A DNA stretch of 64,000 bases from Paenibacillus_D tarimensis_A (GCA_041281825.1 CP166298.1:5890001-5954000), one strand, 5' to 3'; shown: positions 17,104-30,257, numbered from the stretch's first letter. The notes: generated by a model not told the origin, from the sequence alone. A program made the numbers and translations.

Positions 17104-18042
17104 TTATTCGTAATCGTCAATATCGTCGGTTATCGTCTCCGTGAGCTTGTTCGTAAATTGCAGCGCCGCATTGTACCCCATACGCTTCAAACGGTAATTC
17201 ATCGCTGCAACCTCAATAATGACCGCAAGGTTCCTTCCCGGCCGGACAGGGACGGTTACCAGCGGCACATCCGTATCGATAATACGGGTCGTCTCCTCAT
17301 CGAGCCCCAGCCTGTCGTATTGCTTTTCCTGCTGCCAATTCTCAAGCTTGATCACAACACTGATTCTCTTGCTTGTACGTATGGCGCCGGCTCCGAACAA
17401 CGTCATCACGTTTATAATACCTAGTCCGCGAATCTCCAGAAGATACCGGATGAGTTCGGGTGCAGAGCCGACCAGCTGTCCATCGGACATCTGCCGGATT
17501 TCAACCGCATCATCGGCGACAAGACGGTGGCCCCGTTTCACGAGCTCCAAAGCCGTTTCGCTTTTTCCGATGCCGCTGCTGCCTGTTATAAGCATGCCAA
17601 TTCCGTAAATATCAACAAGAACGCCGTGAATCGTTGCGGTCGGGGCAAGCTTGTTTTCGAGAAAATTCGTAATCCGGCTGATCAGGCTTGTCGTGGCGTT
17701 CGGGCTTCGAAGCACCGGCAGGTTCCGCGCATTCGACTGTTCCAGCAGCTCCAGCGGTGCTTCTTGTCCTCGCGTAATAATAATACATGGTGTCTTCTCA
17801 TCGCAGAGCTTGGACATCCGCTCCATCCGTTCACCGCTGTCCAGCGTCTGCATAAATTCAAGCTCGGTCTTGCCCAGAATTTGTATCCTTTCGCTAGGAT
17901 GGTAGTGGAAATAGCCGGTCATTTCCAGGGCAGGACGGTATAAATCATCCACCGTAATCCCTCGTTTAAGCCCGTCTTCTCCCGCCAATATCTCCAGCTG
18001 GAACTGCTTCACCAGCTCCGACACCTTTACTCTCTTCGGCAT
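17104..18042 (-). CDS. hprK: HPr kinase/phosphorylase
   Basis: The 312-residue bifunctional enzyme phosphorylates Ser46 of HPr with ATP or removes the phosphate by phosphorolysis, controlling carbon catabolite repression through CcpA. The Walker A GSSGIGKS lies at about 154-161, and the C-terminal signature VRPGRNLAVIIEVAAMNYRLK is present. The start at 18042 has GAGGGAGG in front and gives the family length; the frame extends 35 codons further. It heads the hprK-lgt-ppaX-yvoF group, and a promoter lies at 18089-18117. Confidence 0.96.
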   Translation of the reverse strand: MPKRVKVSELVKQFQLEILAGEDGLKRGITVDDLYRPALEMTGYFHYHPSERIQILGKTELEFMQTLDSGERMERMSKLCDEKTPCIIITRGQEAPLELLEQSNARNLPVLRSPNATTSLISRITNFLENKLAPTATIHGVLVDIYGIGMLITGSSGIGKSETALELVKRGHRLVADDAVEIRQMSDGQLVGSAPELIRYLLEIRGLGIINVMTLFGAGAIRTSKRISVVIKLENWQQEKQYDRLGLDEETTRIIDTDVPLVTVPVRPGRNLAVIIEVAAMNYRLKRMGYNAALQFTNKLTETITDDIDDYE

Positions 18043-18088
18043 GATGTGGCCTCCCTCATCCCGTCTCAATACAGGACACGATGTTGTT

Positions 18089-18117
18089 TCTATATTTTCC
18101 AATGTAACCATCGTAAA
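18089..18117 (-). promoter_or_regulatory. Promoter of the hprK operon
   Basis: TTTACG, 17 nt and TATAGA on the minus strand, about 47 nt before the hprK start codon. Confidence 0.6.
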
Positions 18118-18167
18118 TGAATTAAGCGCCGAAATCAATGTTTCCATCCATTTCGGCGCGTTTCCAA

Positions 18168-18209
18168 TAAAAATAGCCGACCATCCGCTTATTCGGACAA
18201 TCGGCTATT
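18168..18209 (-). terminator. Terminator of the msmX-like gene
   Basis: On the minus strand ATAGCCGA and TCGGCTAT form the stem, with an inner CCG/CGG pair, followed by TTTTTATT. It starts 19 nt past the stop codon. Confidence 0.85.
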
Positions 18210-18227
18210 GGATTCAGCCAAGATCTA

Positions 18228-19349
18228 TTATTGGTCAAAAACGCTCAATTCGGATTCCGGATCGAACATATGAATTTTGTTCATGTCAATGGCAAGCTTA
18301 ACGGTTTGCGCTTCCTTCACTGCGGAGCGTCCGTCTACACGAGCGATTACCGTGTCATTGCCCAGACCATTCAGGTACAGATACTTCTCATGACCCAGGT
18401 TTTCCGCTACATCAACATGCGCAGTTACAACGCTGTTCGGCGATGCTTCAAGGAATACAGGCTCATCATGAAGGTCTTCAGGACGGATACCGATGATAAC
18501 CTCTTTACCGATATATCCCTTCTCGCGCACGATTTGCGCTCTTCCTTCAGTCAATGTTACATCAATTCCCGTTGTTTTGAAGTTTACGTTACCGCCTTTC
18601 TCGGACACTGTGCCGCGAATGAAGTTCATCGCAGGCGCACCGATAAAGCCGGCTACGAACATATTTACCGGATGGTTGTACAGCTCTTCCGGAGAAGCGG
18701 CTTGTTGAATAAAGCCGTCTTTCATAACTACGATCCGGTCACCCATCGTCATAGCCTCAATCTGGTCATGCGTTACATAGATAACGGTTGTTTCAAGACG
18801 TTTGGCCAGCTTGCTGATCTCCGCCCGCATCTGACCGCGAAGCTTCGCGTCCAAGTTGGAAAGAGGTTCGTCCATCAAGAAAACTTGCGGCTCACGTACG
18901 ATCGCGCGGCCCAAAGCGACACGCTGGCGCTGACCGCCGGAAAGCGCTTTTGGTTTGCGTTCAAGCAAGTGTTCGATATCAAGAATTTTAGCGGCTTCAC
19001 GAACGCGTTTGTCGATATCCGCTTTTTTGAATTTACGAAGTTTCAAACCGAATGCCATGTTTTGATAAACGTTCATGTGCGGATACAAAGCGTAGGATTG
19101 GAATACCATCGCAATGTCGCGATCTTTCGGAGCAACGTCGTTCACAAGACGCTCGCCGATGAACAATTTACCTTCGGAAATTTCCTCCAGACCGGCGATC
19201 ATCCGCAGTGTCGTCGATTTACCGCAACCGGACGGACCAACCAATACCAAGAACTCTTTGTCCTTAACATCTAAGTTAAAATCAGTTACAGAAGCGGTTT
19301 CCGAACCGGGATATTTTTTGTACACATGCTCCAAACGTACGCCTGCCAT
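18228..19349 (-). CDS. msmX: Sugar ABC transporter ATPase, MsmX/UgpC type
   Basis: The 373-residue protein is the shared ATPase for carbohydrate ABC importers. The Walker A GPSGCGKST, signature LSGGQRQRVALGRAI and Walker B VFLMDEPLSNLDAKL are complete. The C-terminal third (from about residue 240) is the TOBE/regulatory domain typical of MsmX, UgpC and MalK. No permease or binding protein gene is adjacent, as expected for a multitask ATPase. The start MAGVRLEHVYKKYPG has GGGGG at about 8 nt; an ATG two codons earlier is too close to that site. Confidence 0.93.
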   Translation of the reverse strand: MAGVRLEHVYKKYPGSETASVTDFNLDVKDKEFLVLVGPSGCGKSTTLRMIAGLEEISEGKLFIGERLVNDVAPKDRDIAMVFQSYALYPHMNVYQNMAFGLKLRKFKKADIDKRVREAAKILDIEHLLERKPKALSGGQRQRVALGRAIVREPQVFLMDEPLSNLDAKLRGQMRAEISKLAKRLETTVIYVTHDQIEAMTMGDRIVVMKDGFIQQAASPEELYNHPVNMFVAGFIGAPAMNFIRGTVSEKGGNVNFKTTGIDVTLTEGRAQIVREKGYIGKEVIIGIRPEDLHDEPVFLEASPNSVVTAHVDVAENLGHEKYLYLNGLGNDTVIARVDGRSAVKEAQTVKLAIDMNKIHMFDPESELSVFDQ

Positions 19350-19439
19350 TTGCATTTCCCCCTAAACAATTGGTTTTCGATCTACAACTATCTTATCTCA
19401 GACGCAAGCGTATGACTATGCACAAACTTTACAAAAAAA

Positions 19440-20549
19440 CTACTTCCATTTCGTAACTTTGTACAATAATAATATAATTTTCACTAGAACGGCTTCGCTG
19501 AACACTCGCACATCCAGTCCGGTTTCCTGCTTCAGCTTGTCAAGACGATATAACAGCGTATTCCGGTGTATATATAATTTTTTCGCCGTTTCGCTGACAT
19601 TACAGTCCAATCCGAAAAAGGTCTCCAAGGTCATCAATATTTCCGGCTCGAGCATGACATCGGAACGGTTGAGCAGCTGCTCCATAAAACGGCCTCTTTG
19701 ATGTTCCGGAATACTGTTAAGCAGCCGCTCCAGGTGCAGTCGCCACGGCAAATGAATATTGGCGCCGACGTGGAATTTCCGGCCCAAATATACCGTTTCC
19801 CTGAGTAAGGTCGACGTTTCGATAATGGATTTGGCCGGTGTCCCCGGATGGCCGACGGCAAGGTGGCACTCGCCGATCCATTCGCTGGCCAGCATGCCAT
19901 GAAGTCCGGAGCACATGGAAGCAAGAAGCTCTTCTTCCGACTCCTCCGATTCTTCGTTCCGTTCATCATTGTCCGCATCGTGAAGAAGTGAAGACGGGCC
20001 AAGAATCAGCCATTCCTGTTCCTTTAACGGAATAAGCAAAACCTCTTCTTCAAAGAAGGATTTTAAGAGCTTTTCCAGCTCTGAATATGCATTCTTACGC
20101 GGGGCTTGTTCACTTACAAGCAGGAAAGGGATCATTTCGGAAAACAACCGGCCGCCCATCGTCAACGAATCAGGCACTTCGCTTTGAAGCTCTCCCTTTT
20201 CAACCTCAGCCGTAATCCACTGCCCCAGTTCTTCGGCAAGCCTTTCCGGTTCATGCATCATATTCACTCTGGAAGGACGGAACTGTCCGAGTGACCATTC
20301 AATAAGCGCTCGCTCCGTGTCCTTCAAGTGATTGGCTTCGATCTCCAATACGTCTATGTTTTTTCCGTCCGTCCGGATGCAGAACCATATATAATCGCCG
20401 GTGCAAATGCTTGTCCCCGTTTGAATCGAAGTAGCGCCTTCCTTGTCATGACTTGTCGCTTTACGCCATTCGCTCGTTTTCACCTGCTTCATTTGAAGCG
20501 GGCTGTCCAATATCTCCTTTAACTGCTCTACCCACTGCATACCGCTCAT
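19440..20549 (-). CDS. PucR/CdaR-like transcriptional regulator
   Basis: The 369-residue protein ends with the PucR-type helix-turn-helix: ALETFFGLDCNVSETAKKLYIHRNTLLYRLDKL-like pattern, here near residues 310-345. The middle segment resembles the GGDEF-like domain of CdaR regulators and includes an acidic run (about 195-208). Such regulators usually respond to a small carbon or nitrogen compound. The neighbour msmX might hint at sugar uptake, but this is speculation. GGGG lies about 11 nt before the ATG at 20549. Confidence 0.75.
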   Translation of the reverse strand: MSGMQWVEQLKEILDSPLQMKQVKTSEWRKATSHDKEGATSIQTGTSICTGDYIWFCIRTDGKNIDVLEIEANHLKDTERALIEWSLGQFRPSRVNMMHEPERLAEELGQWITAEVEKGELQSEVPDSLTMGGRLFSEMIPFLLVSEQAPRKNAYSELEKLLKSFFEEEVLLIPLKEQEWLILGPSSLLHDADNDERNEESEESEEELLASMCSGLHGMLASEWIGECHLAVGHPGTPAKSIIETSTLLRETVYLGRKFHVGANIHLPWRLHLERLLNSIPEHQRGRFMEQLLNRSDVMLEPEILMTLETFFGLDCNVSETAKKLYIHRNTLLYRLDKLKQETGLDVRVFSEAVLVKIILLLYKVTKWK

Positions 20550-20621
20550 TTATGCCGATTCCCCTATCCGCTTTAACCGCTTTTCGTTATTGTATCATAA
20601 CGCTGCAGGACGAATAAACGG

Positions 20622-21572
20622 TTATTGCCGCATTACCAGCAGGATTACAATAGACAGCAGGGAAAATAGCGCCGCGACAAGATAAAGAAACGATACGGTT
20701 TGAATCTGATTTAACCCCCATCTCATCAGAATATGGTGGGTATGCAGCTTATCCGCTTTGTGCAATCCGTTTCCCTTTACCAACCGGCGCAGCATGACAA
20801 TAACCGTATCCAGAATGGGAAGTCCGAGGGCCAGCAAAGGGACGGCCGTTGCAACAAGCGTCGTGCTCTTGAATGCACCGTCGACTGCAATAACTGCGAG
20901 CGTATAGCCGAGAAACGTCGCTCCTGCATCGCCCATAAAAATACGTGCCGGGTAAAAATTGTAGATGAGAAAAGCAATGCATGCTCCAACTAATATAACG
21001 GCCAGCAAAGCGGTTCCTGTCTGCCCTTTCATCAATGCCGCAACAAATAAAGTTATCGACGAAAATGTAGCCACGCCCGATGCAAGTCCGTCTACACCGT
21101 CAATAAAATTGACCATATTGATCAACGCAAAAATCCAAACTACCGTGGCAATGACCGACACTCCTTCCGGAAAAAAAATCATACGCCCCGGTCCAGGATC
21201 GGTAATGCCGGCAATTCGTATATCTGCCATGACCGGAACTATGGCTGCCGCCGTATAAACAAGGACGCGAGGCCAGACCGGAAAATCGAAGCCTTTGGTT
21301 TTGGCACGGTCATCAACTAACCCGATCGTTACCAGCAGGAGTCCCCCGATTGCAATCGATTGACTTAGGGGAGTGCCCCCTTCGCATATATAAAATGCGG
21401 CAACAATGCCAATATACAACGCCGCTCCGCCAAGCAGCGGAATAGGAACCGAATGGATTTTCCGTGCTGTCGGACGATCCACAAATCCGATCTTGAGCGC
21501 GGTTCTTCGGAGTACAGGTACGGACACAAATACAATGGTAAAGCTTATTACAGCCGCCAAAATGTAATTCAT
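20622..21572 (-). CDS. tagO: Undecaprenyl-phosphate sugar-1-phosphate transferase (TagO/WecA type)
   Basis: The 316-residue multi-spanning membrane enzyme of glycosyltransferase family 4 attaches GlcNAc-1-phosphate to undecaprenyl phosphate, the first step of wall teichoic acid or similar polymer synthesis. Diagnostic Asp motifs are visible: VDDRAKTKG, NMVNFIDGVDGLASG and FMGDAGATFLGY, with the HTHHILMRWG stretch near the C-terminus. The ATG at 21572 has AAGGAGGTG at about 5 nt. It lies alone between the regulator gene and the tRNA block. MraY is excluded by the motif set; WecA-like specificity is inferred. Confidence 0.88.
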   Translation of the reverse strand: MNYILAAVISFTIVFVSVPVLRRTALKIGFVDRPTARKIHSVPIPLLGGAALYIGIVAAFYICEGGTPLSQSIAIGGLLLVTIGLVDDRAKTKGFDFPVWPRVLVYTAAAIVPVMADIRIAGITDPGPGRMIFFPEGVSVIATVVWIFALINMVNFIDGVDGLASGVATFSSITLFVAALMKGQTGTALLAVILVGACIAFLIYNFYPARIFMGDAGATFLGYTLAVIAVDGAFKSTTLVATAVPLLALGLPILDTVIVMLRRLVKGNGLHKADKLHTHHILMRWGLNQIQTVSFLYLVAALFSLLSIVILLVMRQ

Positions 21573-21652
21573 TGATGCACCTCCTTGCGGCAATCTAATG
21601 ATTTTTTTTATTGTACCCTTCCATGCTTTTGCCTAGACCAGCGGGAAGGAAA

Positions 21653-21686
21653 TAAAAAAACTCCTACGGATTACCGTAAGAGTTTC
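21653..21686 (-). terminator. Terminator of the ribosomal RNA-tRNA operon
   Basis: AAACTC, CTACGG and their complements form a GC-containing hairpin with loop ATTA, followed on the minus strand by TTTTTTTATTT. It lies 13 nt past the last tRNA. Confidence 0.9.
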
Positions 21687-21698
21687 GTTATTATGTAA

Positions 21699-21774
21699 TG
21701 GTGAGCCATGAAGGACTCGAACCTTCGACACCCTGATTAAAAGTCAGGTGCTCTACCAACTGAGCTAATGGCTC
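21699..21774 (-). tRNA. tRNA-Lys (anticodon TTT)
   Basis: The 76-nt cloverleaf has acceptor GAGCCAT/ATGGCTC, loop CTTTTAA and an encoded CCA. It is the last gene of the rrn operon. Confidence 0.95.
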
Positions 21775-21783
21775 TTGATGAAA

Positions 21784-21869
21784 TGGTGGAGGGCGATGGA
21801 TTCGAACCACCGAACTCGTAAGAGAACAGATTTACAGTCTGCTGCGTTTGGCCACTTCGCTAGCCCTCC
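21784..21869 (-). tRNA. tRNA-Tyr (anticodon GTA)
   Basis: The 86-nt class II tRNA has a long variable arm, acceptor GGAGGGC, anticodon loop CTGTAAA and an encoded CCA. Confidence 0.95.
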
Positions 21870-21891
21870 ATGTTAAATCAAGAGAAAATAA

Positions 21892-21967
<76 letters not shown>

Positions 21968-21987
21968 ACATACAATATTCAGTTAAA

Positions 21988-22064
21988 TGGCGGAGCTGAC
22001 GGGATTCGAACCCGCGGTCTCCTGCGTGACAGGCAGGCATGTTAGGCCTCTACACCACAGCTCC
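21988..22064 (-). tRNA. tRNA-Asp (anticodon GTC)
   Basis: The 77-nt cloverleaf has acceptor GGAGCTG, anticodon loop CTGTCAC, discriminator G and an encoded CCA. Confidence 0.95.
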
Positions 22065-22079
22065 ATAAGGTCAAAAAAA

Positions 22080-22155
22080 TGGTGGACGCTGACGGGATCG
22101 AACCGCCGACCCTCTGCTTGTAAGGCAGATGCTCTCCCAGCTGAGCTAAGCGTCC
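22080..22155 (-). tRNA. tRNA-Val (anticodon TAC)
   Basis: The 76-nt cloverleaf has acceptor GGACGCT, anticodon loop CTTACAA and an encoded CCA. Confidence 0.95.
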
Positions 22156-22164
22156 ATATAAGGT

Positions 22165-22241
22165 TGGTAGCGGCAGAGGGGATCGAACCCCCGACCTCAC
22201 GGGTATGAACCGTACGCTCTAGCCAGCTGAGCTATGCCGCC
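22165..22241 (-). tRNA. tRNA-Met, elongator (anticodon CAT)
   Basis: The 77-nt cloverleaf begins GGCGGCATAGCTCAG, resembling the Bacillus elongator tRNA-Met rather than the initiator, which begins CGCGGGG. CCA is encoded. It is the first tRNA after 23S, about 116 nt downstream. Confidence 0.92.
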
Positions 22242-22357
22242 ACACTTATAGTTCCCTGCTTGTCCGTAAACAAGGGGATTATCAGGAGCGTTGCGCCCTG
22301 AAAACCGGATGCGAAAGGATACAGAAACATTAGCTGTTTAAGTTTCAACGGTTGTAT

Positions 22358-25284
<2,927 letters not shown>

Positions 25285-25523
25285 TGCGTTTTTCCAACGG
25301 AAAAGACGCTTCTACTACGGTTGCTCACTTCACTTACGCGAAGCTCGCGTTATTGAAACTTCAGCTAAAGGATGTTTCTGTTTTTTCGCTATCCAGTTTT
25401 CAAGGTGCAACTTAGCCGCTCTCGCGGCAGGAAAATGATCTTATCATGTCCGCCCTTGTCTGCGCAACCATCAATAATTGGCAGCCATCCGGTTCATAAT
25501 AAGATGAAAGTGCATCAGCACCC
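25285..25523 (-). other. Spacer between 5S and 23S
   Basis: The spacer has the CCTTGAAAACTGGATA block often seen before 23S in Bacillales, a boxA/processing-related leader sequence. It contains no tRNA gene. Confidence 0.7.
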
Positions 25524-25640
25524 GCTTGGCAACGTCCTACTCTCCCAGGACCCTGCGGTCCAAGTACCATCGGCGCTGGAAGGCTTAACGGTCGTGTTCG
25601 GGATGGGTACGCGTGGTTCCCTTCCGCCATCGCCACCAAA
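25524..25640 (-). rRNA. rrf: 5S ribosomal RNA, placed between 16S and 23S
   Basis: The minus strand begins TTTGGTGGCGATGGCGGAAG and contains CCCATCCCGAACACGACCG, GCGCCGATGGTA and GAGAGTAGGACG before GCCAAGC, all hallmark 5S segments; the length is 117 nt. It lies on the same strand as 16S and 23S, 119 nt after 16S and 239 nt before 23S. No second 5S follows 23S in the window. Confidence 0.95.
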
Positions 25641-25755
25641 CGGATATTTGCTTGTGAAAGTTCATTCCCGGTTAACCCGGTCTTGCTCTTTCAAAACTGA
25701 CAACGAGCGAGCAACAATGCCTTGTTTATCCGGTCATCATCGTGACCGGGTATTT

Positions 25756-27314
<1,559 letters not shown>

Positions 27315-27461
27315 AGTGTTTATGAATAAGCTTGTTAGCTCATACGTTTTGTTGCTGTTTCTGCAGCTCTTGAAGAGCCGCAGGGCATTTCGCTCGTTGT
27401 TCAGTTTTCAAAGAACAAGGTCGTTCTTTTCGTTCACCGCCGTCTCAGCGGCGACCTTTAT

Positions 27462-27491
27462 AATATATCACAGTTGCCTACTTTAATGCAA
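27462..27491 (-). promoter_or_regulatory. rrn promoter P2
   Basis: TTGCAT, 18 nt and TATATT on the minus strand, about 150 nt upstream of 16S. Confidence 0.65.
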
Positions 27492-27545
27492 GCATTTAAT
27501 TTATTCCATTTTCGCTTGCGTTTAGCCTTAAGAGGCGCGAACAAC

Positions 27546-27575
27546 AATGTAGCATATTTATGTCGGCGGAGTCAA
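27546..27575 (-). promoter_or_regulatory. rrn promoter P1
   Basis: TTGACT, 18 nt and TACATT with an extended TGC before the -10, read on the minus strand. An A/T-rich run (AAAAAAACTA) just upstream may act as an UP element. Tandem promoters are usual for Bacillus rrn operons. Confidence 0.75.
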
Positions 27576-27627
27576 TAGTTTTTTTTCGTTCAATTACCGC
27601 TCATTACATCTGTGCATTATGGCCGGC

Positions 27628-27891
27628 CTACAATACAACCCACTGCAGGCCGAGAATAAGAAAAATGCCTGGGACGCCAAGAATAACAACTGTAGCTATC
27701 GTCATTGGATTTAAGGGGATATATAGATCCGAAATTAAACCGGAGAAATTAAATAAATATAAAACCAACGCGGCCGCCACAAGATGAAGGCCGAACCGTT
27801 TAATCATCGACAACGTTATCCTTTGCCGGATAAATACTGCCAACAAAAGAACAAGCGACGTAATAAATACAACCATCCATACGGTTTTCAT
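27628..27891 (-). CDS. bofA: Pro-sigma-K processing inhibitor BofA
   Basis: The 87-residue membrane protein has two to three hydrophobic helices and the BofA pattern PLNPMTIATVVILGVPGIFLI at its C-terminus. In Bacillus it sits in the outer forespore membrane with SpoIVFA and holds back the SpoIVFB protease until the forespore signal arrives. The ATG at 27891 follows AGGAGG with good spacing. The open frame continues 34 codons upstream through a 21-bp tandem repeat (seven-residue MSCSKI units), which I do not count as coding. The yaaL-bofA-rrn order matches Bacillus. Confidence 0.9.
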   Translation of the reverse strand: MKTVWMVVFITSLVLLLAVFIRQRITLSMIKRFGLHLVAAALVLYLFNFSGLISDLYIPLNPMTIATVVILGVPGIFLILGLQWVVL

Positions 27892-27904
27892 CCCGCTTCC
27901 TCCT

Positions 27905-28009
27905 GACATAGGGATCTTTGAGCACGACATAGGGATCTTTGAGCATGACATCAGGATCTTTGAGCATGACATCAGGATCTTTGAGCATGACATCAGGATC
28001 TTTGAGCGG
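27905..28009. repeat. 21-bp tandem repeat, five copies, in front of bofA
   Basis: Five head-to-tail 21-bp units start at 27905, 27926, 27947, 27968 and 27989. Units 1-2 carry GACATAGGGATC and units 3-5 GACATCAGGATC; all share CTTTGAGC. The period is seven codons, in frame with bofA on the minus strand. The last unit runs into the bofA ribosome-binding site. No spacers separate the units. Confidence 0.95.
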
Positions 28010-28011
28010 AG

Positions 28012-28079
28012 CTCAAAGTCTCTCTGCTTCTCAAAGTCTCTCTTCTTTAAAGTCTCTCCTCTTTATAGTCTCTCCGTTT
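28012..28079. repeat. 16-18-bp degenerate tandem repeat, four copies, at the end of yaaL
   Basis: The units CTCAAAGTCTCTCTGCTT, CTCAAAGTCTCTCTTCTT, TAAAGTCTCTCCTCTT and TATAGTCTCTCCGTTT follow each other. The last overlaps the final codons and stop of yaaL. It directly abuts the 21-bp array, and the two arrays share CTCAAAG. Confidence 0.85.
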
Positions 28080-28350
28080 GCATCGGCCAGGCGACCGGCA
28101 AGCTCTTCGCGTGCCTCAGCAGCATTTCATATCTTTTTTCCGCTGCTTCAATGGCGAATATCGCGTAATCCACTTGGTCCTTGCCCAAAGCATACTCGAA
28201 GTGACGCTGTGCATTCACCCAATCCCGATGCGCATCATGAATTTCCTTAATTAAACCTTCCGGCAGTTCATTCCTCTCTTCTTTCTCCTGCTCATTAGGA
28301 TTAGACCACCGCTTCCACCAATTCAGCCATGTCAACCAATTCCTTCCCAC
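28063..28350 (-). CDS. yaaL: YaaL-like DUF2508 protein
   Basis: The 95-residue protein has a Trp-rich N-terminus (WLTWLNWWKRW), then an acidic helical body with DAHRDWVNAQRHFEYA typical of the small YaaL/DUF2508 family. The function is unknown. The start is GTG (28350) with GGGGAGG at 7 nt. In Bacillus it lies between recR and bofA; here an opposing peptidase gene separates it from recR. Its last codons are part of a tandem repeat. Confidence 0.85.
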   Translation of the reverse strand: MGRNWLTWLNWWKRWSNPNEQEKEERNELPEGLIKEIHDAHRDWVNAQRHFEYALGKDQVDYAIFAIEAAEKRYEMLLRHAKSLPVAWPMQTERL

Positions 28351-28551
28351 ACCGATTCCTCCCCGCTTGTCCTGTAATCCGGGTATTCACTATCATCTTA
28401 TAAATCAGCCCTTCAACTTAGAACCGAATCAAAGATGAAAATTTAATCGTTTTATGGAAAAGAAAGGGATTCCCGCGACTCTTCTCGAATATATTCTCAA
28501 TCTGGTCTTTCATAAAAGACCTTCAATTCGATCGAGAGAGGATGAAGTTGG

Positions 28552-30246
28552 ATGAAATTCAGCGAGTATACCTATACACGCCCCGATATTCCGAAAATCG
28601 GTGAGCGCTTTAATGAATTGCTGGATGCTTTCAATAAAGCAGACAGCTTCGAACAGCAGGATCGGATGATGGCGGATATTAACAAGTTCCGCATTGAAGT
28701 CCAAACCGAGTGTGAAATTGCATCCGTTCGGCACTCCATCGATACGAACGATCCGTTCTATAAAGCGGAGCAGGATTACATCGATGAAATCAAGCCGATG
28801 ATTCAGGAGCATGTCACCAACTATTACCGCGCATTAGTAAACTCGAAGTTCAAACCGGAATTGGAGCGCAAGTGGGGAAGCCAAATTTTCCGTTTGGCCG
28901 AAATGTCGCTTAAAACGTTCAGTCCCGAAGTGATCGGGGAGCTGCAGCAGGAGAACAAGCTGATTACGGAGTATGATCAGCTCATCGCTTCTGCGAAGAT
29001 CCTGTTTGATGGCGAGGAGCGGACGTTGTCGCAGCTCACGCCGTTTGAGTTGTCCGCCGACCGGGCGATGAGGCGGCGTGCCGCCGAAGCCAAATCACAG
29101 TTTATGGCCGGGCATGAAGATCAGCTTGACCGGATATATGACGATCTGGTGAAGGTGCGTACAAGCATTGCGCGGAAGCTCGGGTTTAACAACTTCGTCG
29201 AGCTCGGTTATGCCCGGATGAGCCGCACCGATTATAATGAGGGCATGGTCGCAGGATTTCGGGATCAAGTGCTCGAGCTCATCGTACCGGTTGCCTCAAA
29301 GCTGAAAGAGCGGCAGCGGGGCCGGATCGGCGTTGAACGGTTGAATTATTACGATGAAGGCTTCGGCTTCAAATCGGGGAATCCGGCGCCGAAGGGGGAT
29401 CCGGATTGGATCGTACGAAATGGATCGAAAATGTATGCGGAATTATCGCCCGAAATGAACGAGTTCTATTCGTTCATGCTTGACAACGGTCTGATGGATT
29501 TGCTCAGCAAGAAAGGCAAGCAAAGCGGCGGTTACTGTACGTATTTTAGTCATTATGGCGCTCCTTTTATTTTCGCCAACTTCAACGGCACCTCAGGCGA
29601 TATCGACGTATTGACGCACGAAGCCGGCCATGCCTTCCAGGTCTATGAAAGCCGGCATTATGAAGTTCCGGAATATCATTTTCCAACTTATGAAGCTTGC
29701 GAAATTCATTCCATGAGCATGGAATTTTTCACTTGGCCGTGGATGAAGCTGTTCTTTCAGGAGGATACCGATAAATACCGGTTCAAACATCTAGCTGATT
29801 CACTGCTCTTTATTCCCTATGGCGCTGCCGTGGACGAGTTCCAGCATTTCGTTTACGAGCATCCGGAAGCATCGCCGGGAGCACGCAAGCAAGCTTGGCG
29901 CGATATCGAACGTAAATATTTGCCGCACCGGAATTACGAAGGCAACGATTATTTGGAACGCGGCGGCTTCTGGCATCGGCAAGGGCACATTTTCCACATG
30001 CCGTTCTACTATATCGATTATACGTTAGCCCAAATATGTGCTTTCCAATTCTGGAAGCGAATGAACGAGGACTGGCAAACGGCGTGGGACGACTATCTTC
30101 ATTTATGCCGACAAGGCGGCAGCCGCTCTTTTACGGAACTGGTGAACATTGCAGGTCTTATTTCTCCATTCGAGAAAGGATGCGTGTCATCCGTAATCGG
30201 TGAAATCGAGAACTGGTTGAACAACGTGGACGATTGTGCGCTATAA
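28552..30246 (+). CDS. M3-family oligoendopeptidase
   Basis: The 564-residue metallopeptidase has the zinc motif HEAGH (356-360) and the third ligand within EACEIHSMSMEFF (Glu384), as in PepF/M3 oligoendopeptidases. No signal peptide is seen, so it should degrade short peptides in the cytoplasm. GAGAGGATG lies upstream of the ATG. It is transcribed against its neighbours, between recR and yaaL, breaking an otherwise conserved Bacillus order. A strong terminator follows 12 nt after the stop. Confidence 0.9.
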   Translation: MKFSEYTYTRPDIPKIGERFNELLDAFNKADSFEQQDRMMADINKFRIEVQTECEIASVRHSIDTNDPFYKAEQDYIDEIKPMIQEHVTNYYRALVNSKFKPELERKWGSQIFRLAEMSLKTFSPEVIGELQQENKLITEYDQLIASAKILFDGEERTLSQLTPFELSADRAMRRRAAEAKSQFMAGHEDQLDRIYDDLVKVRTSIARKLGFNNFVELGYARMSRTDYNEGMVAGFRDQVLELIVPVASKLKERQRGRIGVERLNYYDEGFGFKSGNPAPKGDPDWIVRNGSKMYAELSPEMNEFYSFMLDNGLMDLLSKKGKQSGGYCTYFSHYGAPFIFANFNGTSGDIDVLTHEAGHAFQVYESRHYEVPEYHFPTYEACEIHSMSMEFFTWPWMKLFFQEDTDKYRFKHLADSLLFIPYGAAVDEFQHFVYEHPEASPGARKQAWRDIERKYLPHRNYEGNDYLERGGFWHRQGHIFHMPFYYIDYTLAQICAFQFWKRMNEDWQTAWDDYLHLCRQGGSRSFTELVNIAGLISPFEKGCVSSVIGEIENWLNNVDDCAL

Positions 30247-30257
30247 CGGCAGGAGCC

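Larger units (their letters stand above)
27315..27627 (-). promoter_or_regulatory. rRNA operon leader and promoter region
   Basis: This gap of about 310 nt between bofA and 16S holds two tandem sigma-A promoters (listed separately) and a leader containing CTTTGAAAACTGAACA, the antitermination/processing-type block also found in the other spacers. There is no gene. Confidence 0.75.

Noticed and set aside
27905..28079. Possible CRISPR array
   Set aside because: The repeats are contiguous without unique spacers and no cas genes are near; it is an ordinary tandem repeat.
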